From Neodontobutis hainanensis (Eukaryota; Chordata; Actinopteri; Gobiiformes; Odontobutidae), in NCBI GenBank assembly GCA_024349245.1, contig JALDNG010000400.1, positions 96,303-160,302 of the forward strand: 64,000 nucleotides of DNA. The letters are read 5' to 3'. The notes beneath the pieces are model-generated. The model saw nothing but the letters and a program-made list of their open reading frames with translations. It ran no database searches and was not told where the DNA came from. A program made the translations under genes and the position numbers. This document shows, piece by piece, positions 46,787 to 57,290 of the stretch (its first letter is position 1; every line of letters begins with the position of its first letter).

Positions 46787-46982
46787 TCTAAGTTATAATT
46801 ATTTGACTACAAATCTCACCTCATCATTCCTCCCAGTGATTATTTCCAGGATAAACTGAGATGCCCCAAAGCTGGCTTCTTAAAACTGACTAAATATTTA
46901 AAAAGTTCTTTTGAACGGCTCTTTGAAAGGAAAGGATCGCGAAGATCCGGAGCCCCTCAAAGAGCCATAAATCCCATCACTA
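46193..46982. mobile_element. Non-autonomous hAT, 790 bp, perfect 8-bp target duplication
   Basis: GTAGCTGT flanks both ends exactly (46185-46192 and 46983-46990). The ends are TAGAGTTGTGACG on the left and ATCCCATCACTA on the right, matching as imperfect terminal inverted repeats (TAGNGNTGNGA). TTCTTTTGAACGGCTC occurs near both ends in direct orientation. The interior holds a (CA)n tract and no transposase. It splits the Pao Gag domain, whose coding text continues on both sides. Confidence 0.93.
46711..46784. repeat. (CA)n microsatellite inside the hAT
   Basis: About 36 uninterrupted CA units. Confidence 0.95.
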
Positions 46983-46990
46983 GTAGCTGT

Positions 46991-47740
46991 AAGCCCATTG
47001 TTAAATGATGAATGCCATGCTTGATAACTTTCGAGTTTGTCTTTGAACTGGAAGAGATTTGTAGTCACTAAGTCTTGGCGGGCCAAGTATCGCGCCAGGT
47101 ATTCTGTTTCGGTTGTTAAACTGCTGAGTGTAGTGCCCCCTTAAAGTACATAAGGTGATGCTCTCACATTTAGCAAAGACCGAAAATGTAATAATGTAAT
47201 AAAGTAATGAGCCATTTTAGGTTTTGCCTCAAGTCTGTGTTTTTCATTGTGAATTGATGTTGCTTGTGCTTTGTTGATGTTACTTGTGTTTTTATAATCA
47301 TTGTGTTTGCCAAAGACTGCATTTTCACATGATTTTGCTAAAGCTGGAGTGTGTGCTGTTGTGGGTGTGGCAGCTGTTTGAGTGTGCTGTGACTACAGCT
47401 TTGCTTGTGTTTGAACATATTCCTAAGTTCTTGTTGCAGTGACTTTTTTAAGTTTCCATAAGTAGTTGAATCTGACTCTAATGAATCTAATTCTTCAGCT
47501 GCTTCTAATTGCTTGTGCAATGGCTGCAGCTGCCTCCCTCTGAAACATCAGGGAGCCCAGCTCTGCTTTCAGTCTTGCTTTAAATAATTGTAACTCAAAT
47601 TTCTTTGCAGCGTTTTCCACTTTAAGCTTTGCTTCTTTTTCAGCATAGGCAGCCCATGTCTTCGCCGCTTCCACTTTCACTTGAGTTCGCAATGCTGCGC
47701 TGGATGTGTGGCTCTTAGTGGATTTAGTGTGTGACAATGC
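46991..47740 (-). pseudogene. Pao Gag, N-terminal half
   Basis: An alanine/lysine/glutamate-rich coiled region (SAALRTQVKVEAAKTWAAYA, EKEAKLKVENAAKKFELQL) at 47495-47737 is typical of fish Pao Gag starts. Decayed linker follows, then LARQDLVTTNLFQFKDKLES and YQAWHSSFNNGLTAT, the start of DUF1759, stopping exactly at the hAT insertion. Confidence 0.8.
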
Positions 47741-48319
47741 TTTATATGACTTTGCTGATTCAATTTCCTATCTGTTGTGTTGAACTCTAGATGGTCACTG
47801 CCTTTTCACTGTACTGTCCACACTGGGATGCTTGGTGTTTCAACTAGACAGTGAGCAAAACTTTAAATCAATGATGTAAAAAGTGTCCTTGTAGTGGTTT
47901 CCAGCTTTATTTACTTTTATTTATTTATTTTTATTTAGCTTTATTTACTTGACATCGTTTTGACACAGAGTGAAACTGCAAAAATAAAGATAAACTGTAT
48001 CTGCAATTAGCTATCTCTCATATCACAGTAAAATAACCCCCATTTAGCTTACATGGCAGATAATAACACCAGGCAAATAACATCAGACTGTTGTTAAAAG
48101 GTAACATTAATTGCAATGCAAACAGCAAATTAACCCATAATCAACCTACAATAAATTTACATAAACAACTGGTAACTCACTTGTAACCACGCACTCACCC
48201 CAAACTAGCTAAAACAACATGGCTCTTACATAGCACGTTACAACCCCATAAACATGTCTCAACATACACAAAACAACAAAATGTTGGCCTTAAAATAAAA
48301 CAATTTAAAACATTCAATT
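47741..48319. other. Unassigned AT-rich sequence
   Basis: Contains (TTTA)n-like text at about 47910-47950. It might include the lost long terminal repeat of the Pao element, but no matching repeat was found downstream. Confidence 0.4.
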
Positions 48320-48620
48320 CAATTGAAATGTATTAATCCCCAAAGGGGAATTGAGTTGTTAGGGCTCTTTAAAAATTTATTCAGTCTGCCTCTGTTTGAT
48401 TGTACAATCAAAGAGTTCTTGTGGCATTTTGTCCTGCAGCTCACTGATCTCAGACGTCCACTGACTGCTCTCTGTTGTTCAAAAGCCCAATGTAGGGATG
48501 GTCTTTGTTGTTCAGTGAAAACTGATCTGATGGAGAGGGCATCAGAGGCTGGGTCTGTTCCTGCAAACGGTTCTCTTTATGATTTAACAGGCAGTGTCTG
48601 GTACAGCTCTTGAACTGTAA
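48320..48620 (+). repeat. Fragment of a fish repeat with 'tattaatcccc' start
   Basis: ATGTATTAATCCCCAAAGGG begins a stretch similar in style to the fragment at 34830. CTCAGACGTCCACTGACTGC and GAAACTGATCTG-like text follow. A widespread teleost repeat I cannot name. Frames are not protein-like. Confidence 0.4.
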
Positions 48621-48696
48621 CCACAATGACTTGTGATTCACTTGATATACAACATAATGTAGTGCATTTGAGGTTTCTTTTTCTGTTAATAATTAT

Positions 48697-48750
48697 ACAT
48701 ATTGCTCATACTGTCGTTGTGTCTTTGGGCACACACCTTGCCTTCAGTGT
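48697..48750 (+). mobile_element. SINE body fragment
   Basis: CTCATACTGTCGTTGTGTCT then TTGGGCACACACCTTGCC matches the internal body of the SINE family at 31655. Head and tail are lost. Confidence 0.55.
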
Positions 48751-48799
48751 CTTCCGAAAGGTGTGGAGATGGATAGAATGATTCTATTACCAGGGGCCA

Positions 48800-49640
48800 G
48801 GCCACAAAATTCCCAGGCAACACTTTAGACTGGAAAGCAGGGATCGGTAAAAGATAAGCTACCTTTTTGAGGTCCCCGAACCAAAGCCATCAAGCACTAA
48901 TAGAGAGAGCAGCCAATTCGCTCACTCATTTAGCTGATGCAATGGCATCTAGAAAAATGGTCTTCAGTCTGAGAAGCTGAACGTCCAAACTGGCCAAAGT
49001 CCCAAATGGAGGCAGACAGAGTGCCATGAGGACTACCTGTAGATCCCAGATGAAGCAAAAGCCTCTTTGATGGGCACTTCCTCCTGACACCTCTCAGAAA
49101 CCGTGTCACCAGGGGATGTGACTCTGGAGTCAATACATCACACCGGCCATGAACATTGGAAATGGTGGCAAGGTAGCCACTGATAGTGGACTCTGACTAC
49201 CTTTGGCTCAAGAGATGCTGATGAAAGGAGAGTATCACAGCCAGGATAAAGGGTCCACCCCTTTCCCATGACATCACTCATCCAACACTCTCCATCTACT
49301 AAAATACACGCGTTGAGCGGAGGGAGCTTGTGAGCTGTTAACCACGTCCTCATTTATCCCAAGACCATGCCAGCACTGCAGTTCAAGGGCCACACATGAA
49401 AGCTCAGGGACTCGGAACATGGATTACGTATTTAGCTTTCCCTTCCAATGGCACAACAAGTCTGGCCTGGGTGGGAGACGCCATGGGCTTCCAGCCTTCA
49501 TCTTGTAAATCTTGGCCATCCAGGGTCTCAATTTGGGGCCACCAAGAGCACCTCGGCCCTTAACCTCAGTCTCATGAGAAAGGCTGGGAGGAGAGGAAGT
49601 GGAGGAAAGTATAAACTTTACACCAGACATACTTTTAAGT
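48800..49640 (-). mobile_element. DIRS-type retroelement remnant (tyrosine recombinase)
   Basis: The minus strand reads PWMAKIYKMKAGSPWRLPPR near 49480, the end of the RT/RNase H region. The recombinase start follows around 49300-49150 (NACILVDGECWMSDVMGKGW), then HPLVTRFLRGVRRKCPSK near 49110-49060. In shifted frames come WDLQVVLMALCLPPF and KTIFLDAIASAK. The order matches DIRS elements, which integrate with a tyrosine recombinase instead of a DDE integrase. Several frameshifts are present, and the catalytic R-H-R-Y set cannot be completed. Confidence 0.7.
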
Positions 49641-50689
49641 GTCTATAGTGTTTAAAAATTGTGGAACCTTTTTAAAATAAAGTTCCTTGACATTAAATTG
49701 TAAATAGACTTTGGCCGAATCCCATTTTCTCTAACTAAGCCCTAGGGGGCAGGACTATGATTATAGCCTAAGAAATGATACACCACTGCAGCTGTAGACA
49801 CATATTTTGACTTGGGTTTTGCTCTGAACAGTATCAGCTGCTGTTCCACAGTTTCTGTCACAGACAATAGACACAACCTTTATAAAAAACAAATGGAATT
49901 TTTGTGACAAATCAATTTATAGCAGTGAAAAATCAGATAGTGGTGATATGCATTAGCAAATAAAAAGTTAAAAGTTCTGCAAAGACTGTGACCAGTTCAT
50001 GTGTGGCTATCATTTGCAAACTGAGATTTTTCAGAAATGGACAAAACAGGTTAGTTCATAATCAAGTTCAAGATTGGAACATAAAACTGCAATGTTGTAA
50101 TTTAAAATCTTTATTTTTGTCCAAATACATGGACATGTCTAAGACTAGAAAGCCAGGCACCTCAGCAAGGAGTCCGGAAAAGCTATGTAGGTCCTTTCTT
50201 AATAATAGAATAAACATAAACCAAAAGTATAATAGTAACGGGGAATGTTTAAAGTGGATTTACATTCTCTGTTGACCATATTGTGTAGAAACTCTACTAC
50301 TAGTACTCTACTGCGTTCACACTTGTGGTCCACTTTGGTTTGCACCAAAACATAAGATGATCTATTTATTTGGGTTTGTCTTCAAAAAGCTAAACGTTAG
50401 ATAATGTTTTTTATCTATGACGCTCTTCCTGTTAGAGATTGTCTATGGTTCGCGTGAGGGTCACACTTGAATTGAACCATGCCAGAGTTCACATGGAAGT
50501 GCCCGAAGACCTTTTTTGAAGGGGTCACACTTAACAAGTGAACTATGCAAATAGAGCAACCACACCAGTCTGTTTGAACCACTCCATACATGGCAAGTGT
50601 GAACATACAAATAATCATGTACTAAACAAGTATTCATTCATTCTTCATTCTATGTTATTCTAAAGTTTTAAGATGAACCTCATGGACTC
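49641..50689. other. Unassigned AT-rich sequence
   Basis: No recognised genes. Frames at 49988-50275 and 50415-50618 resemble nothing known. Confidence 0.4.
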
Positions 50690-51735
50690 ATTATGAAGGC
50701 GTTCCCAGGCCTGCCGAGAGACATAGTTCCTCCAGCATGTCCTAGGTTTTCTCCGAGGCCTCCTTTCGAAGAGACGCGAACAGAACACCTCCCCGGGAAG
50801 GTTTCCAGGAGGCACCTGGAACAGAAGCTGCACCAATCCATCTGTCAATCATTCACTGCATCCTTCCCTCACTCGGCTGCATGACAACATCGTCTGTGAA
50901 AAGCAGAGACAACATCATGTGGTCCCCAAACCGGACACCCTACGGCCCCTGGCTAGAAATTCTCTTCATAAAGATTATGAACAGAAACGGTGACAAAGGA
51001 CAGGCCTGCCGGAGTCCAACATGCACCGGGAACAAGTCTGACTTACTGTCGGTAATGTGAACCAAGCTCCTGCTCGGTCGTACAGGGACTGGACAGCTCT
51101 TAGCTGATGGCTCCAGACTTTGTACACCCAGAGAGAGCACCCCCTACAGGGCACCATACAGGGCAGTATGGCTCAGTTGGTAGAGTGGCCGTCCTTCGAC
51201 CATCATAACGACCATCATAACATCAAAACATCATAACATCCCGCTCTCCCCCGCATACTGTCGTTGCGTCCTTGGGCAAGACACTTAACCTACATTGCCT
51301 CCAGTGAAGTTCTGTAACACTGGTAACAGTTTAATGTATGTAAAGAACTTTGAGTGCCTACTACAGTAGGTGATAAAGTGCTATATAAAAATAAAGATTA
51401 TTATTATTATTATTAAGAGGGACACAGTCAAATGTCTTCTCCAAAACCACAAAGCACATGTGGACTATTTGGGAAACTCTTAATGAACCCTCCAGCACCC
51501 TGGAGAGGGTATGGAGCCGGTCCAGTGTTCCACGACCTGGACAAAACCGCATTGTTGTTCCTGAATACGAGGCTCGACTATATAGGACTCCTTCTTCAAC
51601 TTGACTTTACTTCCGGTGTCCACCACCGGGTTCAGGGATTGCCGCTTCGACAGACATCAGAGACCTTACAGCCACAGCTCCACATTGGAGGCGGAGAACA
51701 TGGACCAATATGGGCCAAGGATCATGTTGTGCAAA
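50690..51735 (-). mobile_element. Rex3-type LINE remnant, internally deleted and split by a SINE
   Basis: The minus strand holds the end of the RTE-type polyprotein (PPGNLPGEVFCSRLF, WRNYVSRQAWERL at about 50670-50800). A jump follows to the reverse-transcriptase core near 50880-51100, where FTDDVVM keeps the catalytic aspartate pair and the GLRQACPLSPFLFIIFM region is visible. CCGGTGTCCACCACCGGGTT near 51616 lies further upstream. The sequence between YADD-box and C-terminus is deleted. A SINE at 51160-51415 separates the parts. Confidence 0.8.
51160..51415 (+). mobile_element. tRNA-derived SINE inside the Rex3 copy
   Basis: The head shows TATGGCTCAGTTGGTAGAG (A box). The B box is replaced by repeated CATCATAACATC text, as partly seen at 31720. 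The body CATACTGTCGTTGCGTCCTT and GGGCAAGACACTTAACCTAC follows, then the tail AAGAACTTTGAGTGCC, ending in (ATT)n at 51398-51415. It interrupts Rex3 sequence that continues on both sides. Confidence 0.85.
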
Positions 51736-52384
51736 AAGAATTTCAAACTTTAGTTTTATTTTAGCTTCGGTTCAATTTAAATAAACGTTGTCTTTGACTT
51801 TCTGGATGGTGTTCACATATGGCTTCTACTTTGCAGAAGACAGTTCTACAGGGAGCATGCTGCCAAGTTTAGTCTGTATCGTAGTTAGAACATCTCTTTG
51901 TCTACAGCTGATGCTGCTATCTCCACTGACTTCACCCTTCACAGAGGAAACACAGACTGGAGTGTGTGCTGACAGAACACAGCACACCTCATTGCACCCC
52001 CTGATCTGAATATGCACTCAAACTTTTCTCTCAACTTCAGAGTCTGTAAAATAAATAATAAAGACAAGCCAATTACTAAATAAATAATTTTATTAATCAG
52101 TGGCTCACAGATTTCCTTCTCTCCATTTGTCATGCGGCTCAATGGTTTCATTACATATCAGTGTGGAGCTGTCCCCGTCAGGAGTCGCGCTGTCATCGTC
52201 CAGATTAATCAAGATGTTGCCTGCATGTGCAATGAGCCTAATAGTTGCCATGACAACCAGAGTCTAACAAAGCTTGCAGTTTGTGATAATTACACAATAC
52301 ATTTAATATCCACTTTATATGAGTCTAGAGGTTATTTTGTGCTTTCTTTTTTCTGTTTGTCTTCAGTTAAATAAAATAGTTAGA
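51736..52384. other. Unassigned; contains an RFX-like X-box
   Basis: Repeat-poor sequence of mixed composition with no recognised gene. See the separate X-box entry at 52244. Confidence 0.35.
52244..52257. promoter_or_regulatory. RFX-type X-box motif
   Basis: GTTGCCATGACAAC matches the palindromic X-box GTTGCCATGGCAAC bound by RFX factors at all but one base. The motif is seen directly. Whether it is bound, and what gene it would serve, is unknown. Confidence 0.4.
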
Positions 52385-52570
52385 TCCAAACTAAACCTGA
52401 TCAAATCCAATTAAAACCTGCTCAGGTCTAACCAAAACCGTTTTAATGCCAACTAAAACATATTATAAAATAAAACAGTAATTCAATTTGACCAAAACTG
52501 AAACTTGTGCAAGTCTATCTAAAACTGTTTAAATCCAAATAAAACCTGTGCAAACTTGAATTTATTAAAT
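52385..52570. repeat. Degenerate CTAAAACC minisatellite-like stretch
   Basis: Imperfect recurrences every 20-25 bases: CCAAACTAAACCTGATCAAA, CCAATTAAAACCTGCTCAG, AACCAAAACCGTTTTAATGC, CCAACTAAAACATATT and CCAAATAAAACCTGTGCAAA. Too diverged to give a firm unit length. Confidence 0.5.
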
Positions 52571-52739
52571 GCTGTTTGAAAGCAACCAAAGTCATCTTGA
52601 ACTGGTTTGTTTTAAAGCAGAGGCACTGGAACAGACATGTTACTGATTAGGTAGTTGACTTGTGAGAGATCTCAGAGGCATTAGTGTCATGTGACCAGAT
52701 AAAACTGTGTCTAGAAAGGTGCAATCTAACTCAAATATG
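52571..52739. other. Unassigned sequence
   Basis: Nothing recognised. Confidence 0.4.
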
Positions 52740-53636
52740 TGTCCTATATATGTGGTCATAAGTTTACATACCCTGGAAGATATGTTTTTGTCAAACAACT
52801 GTGTTCTGTGTTACACATTTAACTTTATGGTTGTGTCCAAAAAGTAAAATTTTGGTCTCATCACTCCAAATGAGTTTGTTCCAGAAGTTTTGAGACTTGT
52901 CTCTGTGCTGTTTGGTGTATTGTAAGCGAATGCTTTGTGGCATTTGCGTAGTAATGGCTTTCTCGACCGCTTTTTTCAGAGAGTCATGTATTTCAGCCAA
53001 AGTTATTTGTGGGTTTTTCTGCACCCCGAACAATTTTCCTGGCAGTTTTTGTGGATCTACCTGACCTTAGTTTGGTATCAACAAAATAAATAATTTTGAA
53101 CACTGCAGATTGGCATCCTCAATTTCTTGGATATATTTTTATATCCCTTTCCTGATTTTTACAGTTCAATTTCCTTTTGCCAAAAATCTTTTGACAATTC
53201 ATTTGCTTTTCCCATGACTCAAAATACAGAATTGTCAGCAGATGAAAGATGCAAGAGTGGGTCAGGAGCCTAGAAACTCAGTGACCATTTATACACACAC
53301 TGATTACAAGCAAACCAATCACAGGTGAGGATGGTTACCTTTAGTAGTTATTCAAACCTGTTAGTGTCATCTGATTTTATCAGGCCAAAATCACCAGGGT
53401 ATGTGAACTTTAGATCAGGGTCATTTGGGTAGTTTCTGTTGTCATTATCATTTAAAAAGGAGTAAAATACAATTGTTTGAGAATAAATGGCTTTACCAAA
53501 CCACTAACTCTGAGTGAAAAAAGTTTTTTGTGTTATCACAATCATCATCAGTGTCATTTATATTCTCTAAAAAAATGGCAAAAAAAAAATTCACAAATTC
53601 TGCCAGGGTATGATTAGTAGCACAACCGTATTTCTT
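52740..53636 (-). mobile_element. Tc1-like transposon, internally deleted, both ends present
   Basis: The left end is TGGTCATAAGTTTACATACC, the right end CCAGGGTATGATTAGTAGC at about 53606-53624. The inverted-repeat internal text is shared with the other Tc1 copies. A minus-strand frame (52791-53033) fuses NPQITLAEIHDSLKKAVEKA, part of the N-terminal helix-turn-helix region, to RDKSQNFWNKLIWSDETKIL, where SDE carries the first catalytic aspartate, and GHNHK. The middle and the rest of the catalytic domain are deleted. At under 0.9 kb it is non-autonomous. Confidence 0.85.
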
Positions 53637-54480
53637 GAATATACTGTATATGTAAAATGCCTTTGGTTTGTTTTTTCAAATTTTTTCAGGGTTTATGATT
53701 TAAGGAGAGTTCTTCTGACAGAACAGACATGGAGCAAGATACTAAGATTAAAAATTCAGCTAAAGCAGCTGCAGGTTTAGTTGTATTACTCTAGGTCAGT
53801 AAATGGAACAGAGCCTTTGTGATTCTGCTGTTTCAGTCTACAAACACATTTTGTCGGTAAGTGCATAGACTAGAGCAGCATTTCACTGTTAACAGCATGT
53901 GCATGATATCCACAAACACACCAGCAACACTGAACAACTCTGCACCACTCTCTTTAGTGACGCTACTGTCAACAAAGAATGTCCTTGGCTCCTGGGATCA
54001 GCCCACAATCTTCTTTCTGTGTCACCGTGCTTACCACCCAAGAACAGACATGAAAAAGTTAATAATCTAGTTTTATAAACTTTATAAGGTAGGTTTATAA
54101 AATGATATTTTCACTTTCATGCTTTGTATTGTATTGTCATGTTAACCAAGACTTTAAAACTACAAAGTTTGATAGTAGCCTATGACAATGTGCATATTAA
54201 ACATTATGTTTGACATAACAATATGGCAACAAATTACATTACTTCTTGTACAATTATGATGAAAAGAAATCTCCTGAGATACTTTGATTGTTAATCATCA
54301 GAACAATAGGTTAAAACAAACGCTTTGAAGAGGTTTGAGCGAGCGCAGAGTAAGTGTTTCACTGACTTGCTGAGACACTTAAAATGATAAGATTCTGTAA
54401 CGTTTTGTCATTTGTTTGCACCAAATTGCAATTCTCACAAAAACTTCTGAAAACTATGGGAGCAAAGTACTGTCAATGTT
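53637..54480. other. Unassigned AT-rich sequence
   Basis: Nothing recognised. Confidence 0.4.
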
Positions 54481-54745
54481 GCTTTTTTTCTGAGAATTGC
54501 TTTTCTGACTTTTTTTTTGCCAGTATCATGTAAAATTTTGTGATACTATCATGTTATTTTATGATAATTTTCACGTTAGTTCATGATTGTTTTTATGTTA
54601 TTTCATGATAATTATAATATATATAAAATGAGAACATAATTTATTACAAAATAGCGTGAAAATTATCATGAAATAACGAAATAATGATATAAAACAATTC
54701 TCAAAAAAATAAAAATAAAAAGTCAGAAAAATTCTTAAAAAAAAA
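54481..54745. mobile_element. Palindromic MITE-like element
   Basis: The left end TTTCTGAGAATTGCTTTTCT plus GACTTTTTTTTT is mirrored by AAAAAGTCAGAAAAATTCTT on the right. Further inside, ATGATAATTTTCACG on the left pairs with CGTGAAAATTATCAT on the right. Nearly the whole 265 bp can fold on itself around a central AT-rich loop. No coding capacity. A target duplication is not clear. Confidence 0.65.
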
Positions 54746-56349
54746 AACAATCAATACTGAGAGTACTACGCTTCCGTAGTCTCGAGGGTGAATTTGTTTG
54801 AGAACACAGTGCACTCTCCGCTGCATAAAAACTGTAAAGGTTTTGTTCCCAGTGAAAATGATGACACCAGCAGATAATGGCTTCTGGCTACACACAGAGA
54901 GTAGAACAACATTGTTTGCGTGCTTGAAAAACTCATGTTCTGATGTACACATCCAAACTGCAGCCTTAAAACCAGAGGGAGAGGAAGAGGGACAGCTTCC
55001 CTGTTTAAGTGTAAATTCCTCGTTTATTTGTTTGATTAATTTGTGCAACGGCGCGCTGTAACCCTGTTCTGTCACTCGGCTCCTTCACTGGGGTTTATTT
55101 TAGCAGGGCAGTAAGTGGCCCCATAATGTCACAGTAATACTGGGTCAGCCTTCTCTGAAAAGAGGGCTGGGACTGAGAGGGAGCAGGAAGGCTGCTGAGA
55201 ACATGTGGGGGGGTGATGGGGTGTTAAAACGCTCTTCGTTTATCTTTCCCAAAGTAAGAGTGAAAATAACACCTGGCTTGACTGCAGACACAGTCGGTGA
55301 GCAGGGACTTTTAGTGAAGATGAGCACAATAGAACTGTCATGTTTACATATAGGTAGAGAAAAAATAATAATAATTACCTTAGTAATTATAATCAAAAGT
55401 TTTAAACTTTTGTAAAGACTTTACTTTGATTAAGGTCAGACAAAGTGCACTGAGCATGCTCCAGAGTCGGACAGAGACACAGAGTAATACATGTAAAGAA
55501 AAAAACATGAAGAGCAGTGTTTAGAAACATACTCACTCATTTTTAGACAAGGACACATATTTCGGGTCATCCTGTCACTGGCTCCTGTTTGTGGATTATT
55601 TTGCACTGTTCATGTTGTAAAAAAACAAGCCACAGCTTATGATGTGTGCATGATCTTTCAGGCAGCACAGTTGGTGAGTAAGGTGTTATCATTACCATTG
55701 ATATTTATTAATGATTCGATGATTACTGAGCAAATCGGCCAAGTATATTAGCATTAAACGCTACAAATAAGTCAGGTTTATTGTTAGACACGTTTATTGT
55801 TAGCTTCTTTTCTTTATTTAACAAAGGCTGAATGCTGACAGATACTAAGGACTAAATGCAGCATTAGCTTAAGTGGACACAGGGGGCGTAGTCAGAGTAA
55901 GGTCTGCATGTAAATGTACAGAATGTCTCTATGGAAGAGTTGAATGTGAATGAATGTGAATGATTACTATTGTTCAGAGGAAAATATCATATATCATTTT
56001 TAAAAGATGTGCATATTGGATGTTGTTATTCAATTTACATTTTTATTTTTACTCACAAGCACATCTATTTAAAGGCCAGGTCTGCTTTTTCAATTTTTCT
56101 TTTTACTTGGCTAGGAGTATCCTTTTAGTTTAAAAGGTCTACCAAGTCAAAAAGGCTTAAGCTGATCCAGGTGCAGTTTATAACTGCATTATCTTGAGAT
56201 CTCCTGAATTAGTCAACGTTCTGTTCATTTGTATTAGTTCAGAGTTGTTCTTTATTTGTCATTGTGTTAACTTACCATTTCAAAGGTCTATAGAAAAAAT
56301 AATGAGCTGGTACTCTGCTTGATGATATCACTGAGATTATTTTGTATAA
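54746..56349. other. Unassigned sequence
   Basis: No recognised exon or repeat. Overlapping frames at 54701-55075 and 54798-55061 on opposite strands have no known similarity. Confidence 0.35.
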
Positions 56350-56730
56350 CTAGATAGAAGAGACATTTATAGGGTTAACTGACTTCATAGGACAGGGCTG
56401 GTTAATAAAGACAGGGCTTTGGGTTATGTAGAAAAAGTATGCAATATAAGACAATCTACAGTCTCTCTTTAATTTGAACTTGATCTTGGGACACAAACTT
56501 GTATACTCAGTTTGAGAAATGTCTTGAATGTCTTGCAAAATTTGAAAAAAGTGTTGAAGACGTACTTCAGTTGGGAACTTCAGTGCTTCATCTGTCAGGT
56601 GGAAATGCATATCATTTAAAGCGTTACTTTGCAGCGCTGCCTGTGTGCATCCATATATTTTTCTGAGTGCAAATTGTGTGTATGCCACAGAGGTAACCAT
56701 GACAGCGAGTATGGGATGGAGCAGAGACAT
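56350..56730 (-). other. Open frame of 126 codons with signal-peptide-like start
   Basis: The minus-strand frame starts MSLLHPILAVMVTSVAYTQF, a short hydrophobic N-terminus resembling a secretion signal. A mixed region with four cysteines follows, ending just after NPINVSSI. I recognise no family. The frame is not in an identified repeat, which sets it apart from most others here. No clear TATA box, splice sites or polyadenylation signal were established. A chance frame is the simplest reading; a decayed or single-exon gene is possible. Confidence 0.2.
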
Positions 56731-56734
56731 CTTA

Positions 56735-57290
56735 CATATTCAACGCTCCGTCGCTCGGCTGTCATCAGCAAACTGAGTGCTGAGGAGATAGGGAACTAGT
56801 CAAATTACCGGCCGTGCTCGATTCTGTCTGCCGCACTGACAAGTCTGTCACAGATGGGACTTAATCTCTTAATAACCAACAGGACTGGCGTTTTTTTTTG
56901 CCGCTCCCTCATCCGCTCACTCCCCTTCCTTTGACCATCTCCTGATCGCATCTGCTGGTGTCTACAAATCACACGCATCTTCAATCTTCAAAAAAAGAAA
57001 TATCCATGTCTGCATATCTTATATTGGCTGCGTTCCTCCTCCTCTACATGTCTAATATAAGCTGTCGGCACAGATCATGATTGATCTGGGCCTTAGTGGC
57101 CAGCCGGTTCTCCCTCTGCCGCTGTGGAAATGAATGGGGATCAGATGCAGCGCAGCTAAGCAGTTGGAAGCTGAGTTATTGGTGACACAGGCTCGGAAAA
57201 GAGATCAAAATGAGGAGAAGGCATATGGAATGAGATCTAGTCCTGGATGTGCTCCCTTTCACAAGTTTGCTGATATCTGCAGCGGATTGT
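56735..57290. promoter_or_regulatory. Candidate conserved non-coding sequence
   Basis: GC-balanced, repeat-free sequence with AGTCAAATTACCGGCCGTGC, GACTTAATCTCTTAATAACC, AGATCATGATTGATCTGGGC and GGTGACACAGGCTCGG. No protein-like frame. It resembles the 38.4-kb block in texture; function is inferred. Confidence 0.3.

Larger units (their letters stand above)
42380..47740 (-). mobile_element. Decayed BEL/Pao retroelement, overall extent
   Basis: Minus-strand pieces appear in the order of a BEL/Pao polyprotein: coiled Gag start (47495-47737), DUF1759 Gag region, zinc knuckle, aspartic-protease region, start of reverse transcriptase, then RNase H end and integrase (43340-42380). Most of the reverse transcriptase is missing where a deleted hAT and a Tc1 relative now lie. 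Frames are broken by stops and shifts. No long terminal repeats were identified. BEL/Pao elements replicate by reverse transcription in virus-like particles; this copy cannot encode any complete protein. Confidence 0.85.

Noticed and set aside
42391..47737. A retroviral or host polyprotein gene
   Set aside because: Motif order fits BEL/Pao, but the frames are broken throughout and most of the reverse transcriptase is missing, so only pseudogene pieces are annotated.
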